DNA of 64,000 nt from assembly GCA_017562135.1 (NCBI GenBank), contig QEYB01001053.1, positions 372,001 through 436,000 of the forward strand, given 5' to 3'. Positions 36,130 to 47,500 of the stretch are shown here, piece by piece. Origin of the DNA: Dipylidium caninum. Its lineage: Eukaryota > Platyhelminthes > Cestoda > Cyclophyllidea > Dipylidiidae. Each line of letters starts with the position of its first letter. Position 1 is the first letter of the stretch. Under the pieces are notes generated by a model that worked only from the letters and a program-made list of their open reading frames with translations, ran no database searches and was not told the origin of the DNA. The position numbers and the translations under genes were made by a program.

Positions 36130-37734
36130 GTTGGGAGGTGGATCTGGAAGGTTTCGCCTTCACCGTCTGCGTTCCTGCCTCCTCCAGCTGCGTGGGTCCA
36201 CTTCGACTCACATTCGCCACAGCATGAGCCAATTTCCCTCCGCGTCGCCTCGACTCCTTCTCGCCTCCCGAGCCTCCGCCGCAAGCCGCTCCAGTCGTCA
36301 ATTTCCTTCCCTCCGGCTCCTTGTTTAACTTCCTGTCAGTGTTGCATCCATCGTCACCAGGAGTAGAAACAAAACCTTACGCCTGTTTAGTCGCGGATTT
36401 ATTTACGCTCTCTCTAGCCCTCGTTGCCATTGCTACCAGCTACTCCCCCAAACATACTATTCCCAGCGTTTGCCACATCTGCAAGTGAAGTTAGCTTTCT
36501 CGGGAGACATGTCATTTCGAAGAGTTTTTCTCCCCCCTTATTCGCTGTCCCACCTCCCTTGTCGCGTATGGTTTTCGTGTACAGACCACCGAATCGCCCC
36601 ACTTTAGTTTTGACTTCAACCGCTGAGAAGTAATTTGGTTTGCTCCCTCCCCTCTGCCCTCCTTCAGAGTATACTACTTTTGTTTTGAGCATATCGTGGC
36701 TCCTCCTCCTCCTCCTCCTCCTCGTCCACCGCCTCCAAATGGCCAAGTCTTCAAAGACATGGGTGGGGGACTGGGGAGGAAATGACCCACCTTAAAGGGT
36801 AAAATGCCAGAAGGAGCGACAGTAATTTAGGCGTTGGAAAACCGATGCGAGAAGCGTAAGGCTGTAGGATTTGAGGGAGGATTTCAGAGGACAAAGACTC
36901 GGCACGGGTACGTTGAGGCACTAATGGCAAAGATGAGCTGAAATCCAGCTTTCTTGTCCCGACGTGGCAGGATCCCGTCTCGGAAGCCCACATTTCGTGG
37001 TGAGGGGGATTGACTTATTTGGCGGCTTCACTCAGGCAGCAAAAGGCATCGAAGATCTAGGAGGAGGAGGAGGATTTGGATTGCTCCTTGTCCTACTCAC
37101 ATACGGCTTGGAGAGTATACCGGGTGGTGATGGTCCACGAACTGGAGGCAGGTGCTCACTTCAAGCCATTCATCGAAAGTAAATTGCACTTGTGTGTTAT
37201 CAACGCTCTTGTTATAACTTAGAGGCGCCGTTGTTGCTCAACAATTCCATACTGAAGCTAAAGAAATCGGTTTAGATGTCAATGCTATTACTACCTTACA
37301 GTCTCACTTGATCTCAGTGTGCATAAACACAGCATTCTGCTCGAAAACTTGAAACAAACGCAGTTAGGCAAGGAAAAGGCATGGGGGCTGGGGGGCTGCT
37401 AGAGACCAGGACTGAAGTCACCATCTGGGTGCGGCTGACTTGTTGGGTTCGCCCACTATACAGCGGCCAGAATTAGCATCAAGGGGGAGAAGAACAAGCC
37501 TCATTTTGCAATGTTCCTAAGGTACTAACGAGGCATTCCAAAGTGCAACGGAGAAGCCGCAGTGTGCTGTGGTCATTCTAGCGAGGCATTACTTTATCTT
37601 TGGTAAGCGTCTCATTCATTGAAAGGCACCTTTTCTCAGCGAGGACAAGTACAACGCGTAAGTTCTCGTACTACAGGCACAACCATCACCAGTATTCGCT
37701 TCAACTGAAATTTCGCTGTCCCCCAAGACAACGG
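36130..37734. other. kindlin 3' flank; possible minus-strand terminal exon
   Basis: A minus-strand frame at 36414-36746 ends with a stop 10-15 bases before a minus-strand AATAAA (in ATTTATTTACG, about 36398-36408). Its product is Gly- and Lys-rich and unrecognised, partly from a (CTC)n tract at 36702-36722. This may be the last exon of a minus-strand gene, or chance. The rest holds nothing I can name. Confidence 0.3.
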
Positions 37735-38912
37735 GAGGGATGAACTGCATTTTGCCGTTATCCAGTGTCAGACAAAGGGAGATAAGGGAAGGTCAAGTGG
37801 ATGGCAACCGAATTTTACGGCGATTGCTGACTGACAGTGTGACATGGCAAATGAGGCAGACAGAGGGGGGAGACAGTAAGGCAAAAGCCTTCCTCCATCA
37901 CACCTACCCAGTCTTTCATGTCACACGTGAATGCCACTCATCGTCAGCCAGTGATGTCCTTCCACGCTTCCCCTTCCTCATGACGAATGAAGCCTGTCAC
38001 AGTGTGTCGTCATGAGCACTTCAGTGTCAGAGGCATTGGGGGAATGGAATATGAGGGTGCGGAGGATCTCTCGAACCAAAAGGCAGCGCAGTGATTCGAC
38101 GAGGGATCGACTACAGCCCACAAGTGGATAAGGCCTGAGCGGTGGGAGACGGGAGACGGGAGACGGGAGACGGGAGACGGGAGACGGGGGTGGGAGGACG
38201 AGTGGATGATCAGGATGCCAGAAGGAAGGATGACGGGTAATTGCTCACCGACATTGTGCCAAGACAACTCGGGCAGACATTGGGTGAGACACGAAGACCA
38301 GTGCCTCCTCGCATCCCACATATTTCCCGTATTCAAGGTCACCAGTGAAACTTCGCCAATGCTGTCCACCGTGAGCCAATGATGTGGTCCCTGGGTGGGA
38401 GAAGGTGGAATGAGGAACGAAGCCTGTCACACTGTGTGTCAGCAGCACTTCGATGTCAGAGACGTTGGAGGAGGATGAGGGGTTGGAGGAGTGCGAGGCG
38501 TAAGAAGAGTGGGATTGGAGTAGGAGGGATTGGGTTGGTTTGGGGTGGGTTGGATTGGATTGGGCCGCGAAGGCGAGTGGGAGAGCTCTCGAGTCGACAC
38601 GTGGGATGGGACGTGGACGGTGGGAGAGAAGAGATGGGAGGAGGAGTGAATGGTGAGGGAGAATGGTGGGGAGGTGGGGAGGAGATGGTGGTGGTGGTGT
38701 GGTGGTAGCAGTGGCAGTGACCGTGGCAGTGGCAGCAGTACGCGTAGACTCCGTAGGATGAGTGAAAAGTCGCCCACACGTGGCGACAGACACTTTCGAG
38801 TGTGCGGCAGCCGTGGAGGCCACCTGCGTGTTATCGATTTATCGACTTTTGAATGAGCGCGGCAGAGTCAAAGTTTGCTCACCGCGTTAGTCATTTCCTG
38901 CCTCGTGCTTCC
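37735..38912 (+). repeat. 1.1-kb upstream repeat, copy 1 (before gene A)
   Basis: One of three direct copies (others 43410-44553 and 50122-51308), each ending 20-90 bases before the first coding exon of a micro-exon gene, so probably a duplicated promoter region. The unit has an inner two-fold duplication: a block with GAATGAAGCCTGTCACAGTGTGT and a later one with GAACGAAGCCTGTCACACTGTG, each followed by a CACTTC-TGTCAGAG motif. It also holds a GGGAGAC minisatellite (six units here). Confidence 0.85.
38831..38846 (+). promoter_or_regulatory. paired TATCGA motif upstream of gene A
   Basis: TTATCGATTTATCGAC is identical in all three upstream repeats (also 44474-44489 and 51227-51242), 83-146 bp before the start codons. 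It resembles a doubled DRE-type TATCGATA element, which in insects drives cell-cycle genes. Role inferred from conservation and position. Confidence 0.4.
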
Positions 38913-38980
38913 AGACGGACGCGCTTTCCACTCAAATATTTTCTGTCTTGATTAACAGCATTTTCATTTCCCGTGGCAAT

Positions 38981-41900
38981 ATGAGGAACGATAGACCCTT
39001 TTTTATGGATATGCTGGTGGCGAATGCAACACCGGAGCCATCGATCACAATCAAAGGTGAGTCTTGCGTTAATTAGTTCCAAATGAACTTCAACTGGATT
39101 GCTAAACCACGGACACGTAGGCGGAGAGGCGAAGGAAGTTTGCTGTCGAAATCAGCAGAGTGACAACGAAACTCGAAGTAGTAAGTGATTCCTACCCCAT
39201 AGGGTTTCGGTGGAGGATGGTTGGTTCGACAGTCAGGAAAAGTCTAAATCCCCCTGAATACGCTCTTTTAATTTCCATAGAAAAATGCGCCCCCTCCAAG
39301 CTGTCGAAATATATTCCTGAGAAGGTTAATGACTCCCGTCCCTCCCCTGGAATATGTACCAAACCAATGGAAACTTGTGCTTCGCGCACCACTTTGCCTG
39401 ATACCAAAGAAACCGGTCGACGAGACAATGTGTCAGGTGTATAATATCGAGGGGATTTTTAGGCTAATCTGCTGAACCTTAATGGCTAAAATGTCTTTGT
39501 TTCTTCCTTTCAAACAGGTGAATGCGCTGCCAAGGACACAAAAAGTCAACGAGATGCCGCTAAGACTCAAGGTAGGTCCTTCAATGGGCACTTCAAGAAG
39601 GGTCATCACTATACTTCGATGATGCAGACAGGATTTAAGAGGGATTGTAGGACAGTGAAGAGGAAGTTTCCACAGAGGTTTTCCTCTACCCTCAAGTTTT
39701 CTTTTCCTTCTTAGTGGGGAGATGTGCTGCGTGTCCCAGGGCGGCTCAACAGGCTGCACCTCCCCGACCAGGTAATTTTGTCTGTCCATTCCACATTCAC
39801 ATCCGCCATTCGTAACTGTTGCCGGTGTAATCACTTAGGCATCTCTGTGCCCGTATTTTGCGTGTTAAAGCTCGCAGACGACTAAATCTTCTTTTCTCTC
39901 TGTGTCAGAGGAACGTCTTCCGTGTCCGATTCCAGGTACCAAGACAAACTGTCCACAAACAGGTAAGGATGTAACGGATGATGTAACGAAGAGTAAGGAG
40001 ATGAGTAACCCGGGATTTGCCAATTCCACTGGCTGATTCGTTTCCATCTCGTTTAGAACAATGTGTTCCACCAGTCGGCTGGACGCCAATGGGGATGCGC
40101 CCCATAACCGGTAAGGTCGTCCGCTGCCTCGCACATCTCCCCTCATCGCATACGTCTGGCATGGATCGGTGGTAGGCTCTGTGGTGACTGTTTCTTCTAA
40201 TTGACAGGCGGCACTTTGTCCTTCCCGGTGCGTTCTCATTCTGGAGGTAGAATCCAAAGAGGTAGGTCCCCCTACCACCTACTCTACCACACTCACTTCC
40301 TCAATCCCCACACTCCGAGCAGCGATATTATTAAGTCGGTGACAGCATAGCCCCAGTAGTGGGCGGAGGCTTATCTGAGACTAACATGATCTCTTTCTTC
40401 CCCTCCTCACCAGCGGATGAATATTCTCGTCAAGCAAGTGACCATCGGTCTGAAAGTCGGCCTCGAACAGGTAATAACGTCCTGGAGTGTGTTGAGATGA
40501 ACCTGAATGTTGGCGTGGGGAGCGCCTGCTTCGTATGGTGGTTGCATTACGTATACGCTTCCTATTCACCTAGGCGAATACGTTCTAGGCGGCGCTCTAT
40601 TTCGTTCTGGAAGCACTTCCCGAGTAGGTGAGTCCCTCCCCCTCCTTCTCCTCCTCATCGTACCCACTTTGTCCTCTCCTCCCTTCTCCCTCCCCTACTT
40701 AACCTTTCCTATTTAACTCGAGCATAACATTTGAATGTGTAACGGAAAGGGTGGTGCTTCCAAGCCCTCTCCCCCCCGCATAACCACGTGAAAGTGACCG
40801 TTTTCTTTCCATCTTGACAATAGAAAATGGCCCCTGTCAGAGCTCAGGTCGGTCGGCTGCCGGCTCCAGAATAGGTAATGTCGTCCATCGCTTCGTCTTC
40901 CCCTATTTCACCGTGATTATATACACCTTAGTTGGCTTTAATTGAATCCCCCTGATGTGGCTGGAGGGAGATTTGCACTGTAGACTAACGTGGATGAAAT
41001 AAGGAGGATGTCCACCAACAGAGTCTAGAGATGCATTTATTGGCCTCTATATTTGTTTCAGTTGAACGTCCTCGCTGTCCGCCTCTACAACGAAATGCGT
41101 GTGGAAGAATGGGTGCGTTGGCCCTGGTTTTATGCACTATATTCCAACAGGTAGTACAAATCCTTGTGAAGATAGTGACCTCTAACTTTTCGCTTTTTTA
41201 GCGCCATGTCCACTCTATCAGCACTCCACCCCTCCACAAAGTGGCTTTTCCTTTCAGGGTAATGCACCTCCCCTACTTACTCTCGCCCCATCCCCGCCCC
41301 CATTTCCATCGTCTGCCTGCTTGCCTTGACGCCTTGGCACGGCACCTTTTATTGCTAAAACCCCAATCATTCTTTGGAGAGGCTAGAGGTGAGGTCAGTC
41401 CCTCATTTGCCCCTTGATTGGGCCGATCTGAATGATTTACCACCAACTAGTTTTCCTGTCCCTTGTCTGCACTTTGTGAAACAAGTGTCTGAGTAAAATT
41501 TCCTCCTCCCTGGAAGGAGCCAGCAGAGGAGGATTTGGCGACTTCATTAATTCATGAATTAGCTGTCATTCGCTGCCCAGGTTGTCCTCACAACGCCGCA
41601 CAGACTCGGGATAGGCGCAGCGGGTGCGGGGTGGCGGTGCGGAGGGAGGAAGGGGGAGAAGGGTGGGGGACAGAGACCATATGGCAGCTAGGAGACCCTG
41701 GACAAGACTCGCCCCCTACACCACAAGCCCAATTCCCTTATGTCCACCTTCCCCCCCCCCCGGCAGCCCGCCTCCCGCCCTCCACCAGGGTGCGGTATTT
41801 CGACTGAGACCTCCTTATGAATTGGAAAATCGATATTCGTTAACACGACCCATGTCCTCTTTTATGGACAACTTGGTCATGCCACGGCGTAGGTGGCACC

Positions 41901-42741
41901 TCGGACACTTTGCCTTACCGGCTCGTCATTGCTACTGGCCGCTCAAATTTTGGACAAGTTAACGTAGAAGGAAAAGAGAAAAGATGAAGTGGACATGACT
42001 AATGCTTGATTGGTCCACGTTCATCTTCACTCAGTGGTGCCGCACCGAGTCGATTTGTAGCCCCAGTACTCCTCCTTCAGAGGGTCGGGGGGGGGGGGGG
42101 GGGGCGCAGGGTGAGCGATTGACCAATGCGCCTCGCACGGCAGAGCAGGCTGGAGACGTGGGTCATAGATTGTCTTTCCTCTTGTTGCCTGAGGCAGGAG
42201 TTTCACTTGCCGATCAATGGGGTCTCACCATATGATTCAGTCAGCGGTAATTTACTCCGCAAGCAACCTCTGCCCCTTATCCATTGACTGCAGTCTCTGG
42301 CACCTATTTGCTCAATGAAAGTGTTCATGAGGGTTTCGCATGCGCCAAGGGGAATGCCGCCCAATCACCGAGACGAGTTTGAAGCTGGTCCTGAATCTCC
42401 CTGTCTGACGTTGATCAGCATTGAGTTGAATATCATGCCTCCAATCGCGGTGATTGCAGTGGTCCAGTGCTGTGACATTGCATTCGGCGGTGGGAGGTTG
42501 TAGCACCTTCTCTCCATCTCCTGACTCGTCTTCCTCCTCTTTCAGAGAGCAAAGACATCTGTGCTTCCAATCCACATTTCGGACCTCAGTTTAATCTCAG
42601 ATGTAATGAACTTACTCCTTTCATTTAAAATTCCTCTTAAATATCCCCTTTTGGTCATTTTAACCAGTTGAATTAGAATTTAATCAACATTCCTCCTCCC
42701 GCCTATTCCCCCTCCCTTCTGCCCTTATAGACGGCAATTAA
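38981..42741 (+). CDS. micro-exon gene A, modular Cys/Pro-rich protein of unknown function
   Basis: Exons: 38981-39056, 39121-39180, 39281-39436, 39518-39571, 39715-39771, 39909-39962, 40057-40110, 40208-40261, 40414-40470, 40574-40627, 40824-40874, 41062-41112, 41202-41258, 42546-42602 and 42731-42741, giving 300 residues. Every junction is phase 1 and every internal exon length divides by three, most being 54 or 57 nt with clean CAG/TAG acceptors and GTAAG-like donors. The first exon (76 nt) starts MRNDRPFF and parallels that of gene B. Modules follow a loose pattern, Gly or Val, acidic residue, then Cys-Pro or Pro pairs (ERLPCPIPG, ERPRCPPLQ). No signal peptide, no cyclin box, no domain recognised. 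A further module-like frame at 41582 (CPHNAAQTR) has a good acceptor but no phase-1 donor and may be an alternative last exon ending at 41807. An AATAAA follows at 42928. Confidence 0.7.
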
Positions 42742-42927
42742 TAACAGTTGCGCCGCTGTCTGCACGTGCACCGCAGTATGCCTCGAACGGAACGCGACCC
42801 CTCGTCCTCCCGCTGTGCCCCCCAACGGGGCATTCCGCTTCACTTCACCGACTCCGAGGTGACCTCCACCCTGTAACCAACTTTGCAGAGAGAAAGCAAA
42901 CAGAGGAGGCGTTTCTCTTCATTCAGT

Positions 42928-42933
42928 AATAAA
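42928..42933 (+). terminator. poly(A) signal of gene A
   Basis: AATAAA 187 bases after the TAA stop of gene A. Its presence before the next upstream repeat argues that A can end as its own transcript. Confidence 0.5.
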
Positions 42934-43409
42934 TGCCCTCACCTCTGGACCTTGCGTGTCTGGGTATCATCGTGGTGCTCGAGACACGGTTTCGTGTGCA
43001 CAAGTGTGGCGGGTTAGTGTGAGGGGACCCAGTGGCTCTCGTCTGCCAGCACACTTTTGCATGTGGTCTGCTCATGAGTGGGTGGATGAGGCGGGCATAG
43101 GTGCACACGTATTTGTGCTTGTACTTATGTGTTTGTGAGCTTGTGTGCAGTGGAAGATGGAAGGGTTGCATCTTCTAAAAGCGAATTCTCGCGCAATCTC
43201 CATTTCTTAATTCCACGGCGACATGTACCACTAATAGGACATGAGTAGGATCCCCGAAGGGGATTACTGGCCTCCCTTCTTCATTCCCCATAGAGCTTAC
43301 TATGATGACCCCTGTCTATCACGGCATGGAAGCCATCACCGAGTAATGTGTCATTGTCCACTCCGGCGACCTCAACGAAAGGAAAGTGTTCCATGGTCGT
43401 CCAGTGACT

Positions 43410-44553
43410 TAAATAAGGAAGGTCAAGTGGATGGCAACCGAATTTGACGACGATTGCTGACTGACAGTGTGACATGGCAAATGAGGCAGACAGAGGGGGG
43501 AGACAGTAAGGCAAAAGCCTTCCTCCATCACACCTACCCAGTCTTTCATGTCACACGTGAATGCCACTCATCGTCAGCCAGTGATGTCCTTCCACGCTTC
43601 CCCTTCCTCATGACGAATGAAGCCTGTCACAGTGTGTCGTCATGAGCACTTCAGTGTCAGAGGCATTGGGGGAATGGAATATGAGGGTGCGGAGGATCTC
43701 TCGAACCAAAAGGCAGCGCAGTGATTCGACGAGGGATCGACTAGAGCCCACAAGTGGATAAGAGCCTGAGCGGTGGGAGACGGGAGACGGGAGACGGGAG
43801 AAGGGGGTGGGAGGACGAGTGGATGATCAGGATGCCAGAAGGAAGGATGACGGGTAATTGCTCACCGACATTGTGCCAAGACAACTCGGGCAGACATTGG
43901 GTGAGACACGAAGACCAGTGCCTCCTCGCATCCCACATATTTCCCGTATTCAAGGTCACCAGTGAAACTTCGCCAATGCTGTCCACCGTGAGCCAATGAT
44001 GTGGTCCCTGGGTGGGAGAAGGTGGAATGAGGAACGAAGCCTGTCACACTGTGTGTCAGCAGCACTTCGATGTCAGAGACGTTGGAGGAGGATGAGGGGT
44101 TGGAGGAGTGCGAGGCGTGAGAGGCGTGAGAGGCGTGAGAGTGGGAGGAGTGGGAAGGGATTGGTTGGTTTGGGGTGGGTTGGATTGGATTGGATTGGAT
44201 TGGGCCGCGAAGGCGAGTGGGAGAGCTCTCGAGTCGACACGTGGGATGGGACGTGGACGGTGGGAGAGAAGAGATGGGAGGAGGAGTGAATGGTGAGGGG
44301 AGAGAGGTGAGGTGGTGGGGAGGAGGAGATGATGGTGCTGGTGTCAGTAGCAGTGGCAGTAGCAGTGACAGTGGCAGCAGTGCACATAGACAGCGAAGGG
44401 TGAGTGAGGAAGTCGCCCACACGTGGCGACAGACACTTTCGAGTGTGCGGCAGCCGTGGAGGCCACCTGCGTGTTATCGATTTATCGACTTTTGAATGAG
44501 CGCGGCAGAGTCAAAGTTTGCTCACCGCGTTAGTCATTTCCGGCCTCGTGCTC
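43410..44553 (+). repeat. 1.1-kb upstream repeat, copy 2 (before gene B)
   Basis: Direct copy of 37735-38912, almost identical over most of its length, with three GGGAGAC units and one variant unit instead of six, and extra GAGGCGTGA and GGATT units. The match to copy 1 starts at GGTCAAGTGGATGGCAACCG (43421) or slightly before. Confidence 0.88.
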
Positions 44554-44571
44554 CCGCGACACAAAGGCTGG

Positions 44572-47500
44572 ATGGCATACGACCGACCATTTTTTGTGGA
44601 TGTTCTGGTGGCTAACCGACGGTCGAAGAGGACAAATGGATGGGAAGGTATGTCTGCTATTCACGTAATTGAGATGAGACTGCCTCTGAACGCCTGACTG
44701 TGGTCATTTAGATGGAGAAGAGATGAAGGCCAGCTGTCGAGATCAACGAGAGAGCATTGGAAAAGAAAGTGAGTCTATCGCGTCGCAGAGGCAGTCGGTC
44801 GGTTGTCAGGCGACTGGTTGGATGAGTTGTCGTCGAGGCGCAGTGTGAGTCCCCTCGAATCCTGCTTTTCCACTTCCGCAGGTGCGAGGAATCCCAGTTC
44901 ATCGCCTGTTCCACGAAGAAGCGTGCCGCGACTGGATCGTGTCTCAAAATCGCCTATGGTCGCAGAAAGTGAGTCTATCGCGTCGCAGAGGCAGTCGGTC
45001 GGTTGTCAGGCGACTGGTTGGATGAGTTGTCGTCGAGGCGCAGTGTGAGTCCCCTCGAATGCTGCTTTTCCACTTCCGCAGGTGCGAGGAATCCCAGTTC
45101 ATCGCCTGTTCCACGAAGAAGCGTGCCGCGACTGGATCGTGTCTCAAAATCGCCTATGGTCGCAGAAAGTGAGTCTATCGCGTCGCAGAGGCAGTCGGTC
45201 GGTTGTCAGGCGACTGGTTGGATGAGTTGTCGTCGAGGCGCAGTGTGAGTCCCCTCGAATGCTGCTTTTCCACTTCAGGTGCATGAGGAATCCCAGTTTG
45301 TCGCCTGTTTCCACGAAGAAGCGTGCGAGAACGGATGTGTCTCAAAATCGCCTACCGCAGAAAAGTGAGTCTATCGCGTCGCAGAGCAGTCGGTTGGTTG
45401 TCAGGGCGACTCACAGGTTCCGCGTATCGTGCAAAATCGCCCTACAGCCGGAAGTGAGTCTTTGTGGCACAGGCAGTCGGTTGGTTGTCAGGCGACTGGT
45501 GGGATGGGTTGTATCGAGGAGCAGTGTGAAGCGCCCCTCGTCTAAATCCTCCTTTTCAGGCACTTCTGCAGGTGTGAGGAATCCCAGTTTTGTCGCCTGT
45601 TCCACGAAGAAGCGTGCCGCGACTGGATCGTGTCTCAAAATCGCCTATGGTCGCAGAAAGTGAGTCTATCGCGTCGCAGAGGCAGTCGGTCGGTTGTCAG
45701 GCGACTGGTTGGATGAGTTGTCGTCGAGGCGCAGTGTGAGTCCCCTCGAATGCTGCTTTTCCACTTCCGCAGGTGCGAGGAATCCCAGTTCATCGCCTGT
45801 TCCACGAAGAAGCGTGCCGCGACTGGATCGTGTCTCAAAATCGCCTATGGTCGCAGAAAGTGAGTCTATCGCGTCGCAGAGGCAGTCGGTCGGTTGTCAG
45901 GCGACTGGTTGGATGAGTTGTCGTCGAGGCGCAGTGTGAGTCCCCTCGAATGCTGCTTTTCCACTTCCGCAGGTGCGAGGAATCCCAGTTCATCGCCTGT
46001 TCCACGAAGAAGCGTGCCGCGACTGGATCGTGTCTCAAAATCGCCTATGGTCGCAGAAAGTGAGTCTATCGCGTCGCAGAGGCAGTCGGTCGGTTGTCAG
46101 GCGACTGGTTGGATGAGTTGTCGTCGAGGCGCAGTGTGAGTCCCCTCGAATGCTGCTTTTCCACTTCCGCAGGTGCGAGGAATCCCAGTTCATCGCCTGT
46201 TCCACGAAGAAGCGTGCCGCGACTGGATCGTGTCTCAAAATCGCCTACGGCCGCAGTGGAGATTGTAGGTGTGTCTCTTACTGGCCGCTGGAATACATCT
46301 CCTTTTCGGGTAACCCTGTACTCGTTCTTTCTTCCTTTAGGCGAAGGTGCCAAACTCCCTGGAAATAGTCCCCTTCCGTACTCCTCCTCCTCCCCCGTCA
46401 ACCCCTCACCCAAATCCTTGAATCGCCTACTTCAACCGGTGCCTACTTTGCTCCACCTACTGCCTACCTCTTTCTCGAAAGCTTCATAACCCTCCCTTCT
46501 TGTCCCACACAGGGCCAGCTGCTCTTCAAAGCACTACACGAAGGTCTGTAAGCAGTCAAAGATCAGGTGAGCACTCCCCATCTAATCCTTCTGTCCCCTA
46601 TCGAAGATGTGCCAGAGAGATCGTACAGTGTGATGTGTACAGTCTTTGATGCTTTTGGCATCCTGTCGTTTGTCTTTCTCCAGGCGATTATGGTTCTAGT
46701 GACGTCACCGACATGTCTTCGTTCACCTCGCAATCAGGTGAACTGTCTACCCTACTTTGACGTAATTCCACAAGGCTACCCTTAAGCCGTCGTTTGTTTC
46801 AGTCACGCCCAGTACGGCAATCATTTCACGCGCGGAAGATCCCTCCTGCTCAGTCAGTCAAAAGTCTGAAATCAAAGCCGCACGAAGTAAGGCGCCCTCC
46901 CTCTCCTCCCCCTCTTTAAACCACATTTTATCTGGGTTTTTTCGGAATAAACCGATACCTTCTTCTTCAAACGAATCTCTTCCTCCCACTCATCTTGCTG
47001 AATGTTCTTTTCCTTTTCCATAGAAAATTTTTTTCGAAGCCGGAGCCCAGGCCACGAAAGAGACAATCCAACAAGAGGTAACGACTTTCCCCCGTCTTCC
47101 TAGCCTATCTATCTATCTCTCTCTCTCACTTTTTGGAGTTGAATTGCATCACCGAATGCCTCTAGATAAGCAAGGTGACGCGGAAATAGACAATTTAATG
47201 CAGTTTCCCTCCCGTCTAACTTAGGGGAACTGTCGACCAGTTGTCGACCAGGCCAAAGGGGACGCGAATCTCATCAGAGTAAGTGGGCCATTTGGATCTT
47301 CTCAGACAGTTGCGAGGTGTTCGAGGACATGAACAAATGAGGCAGTAAGTGGATTTTGTTTACTCTTCCTAGACGGACGCCCGCCTGGCCTCGAGACGCC
47401 CAGCCATGGAAGCGATCAAGGTCCCAGTAAATTTTAATTACCTTCCATGCCATATATGCTTGAGATAGTTAGACTCATCTCCTCTTTCTTCATTCCTCCA

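Noticed and set aside
38245..38823. 192-codon minus-strand frame inside the upstream repeat (similar frames in all three copies)
   Set aside because: Pro/Ser/His-rich translation of simple G-rich repeats; frames differ between copies through indels.
44803..46139. Repeated 81-codon plus-strand frames with MSGDWLDELSS
   Set aside because: They read from intron into exon of the 200-bp array; only the part after the CAG acceptor fits the spliced gene.
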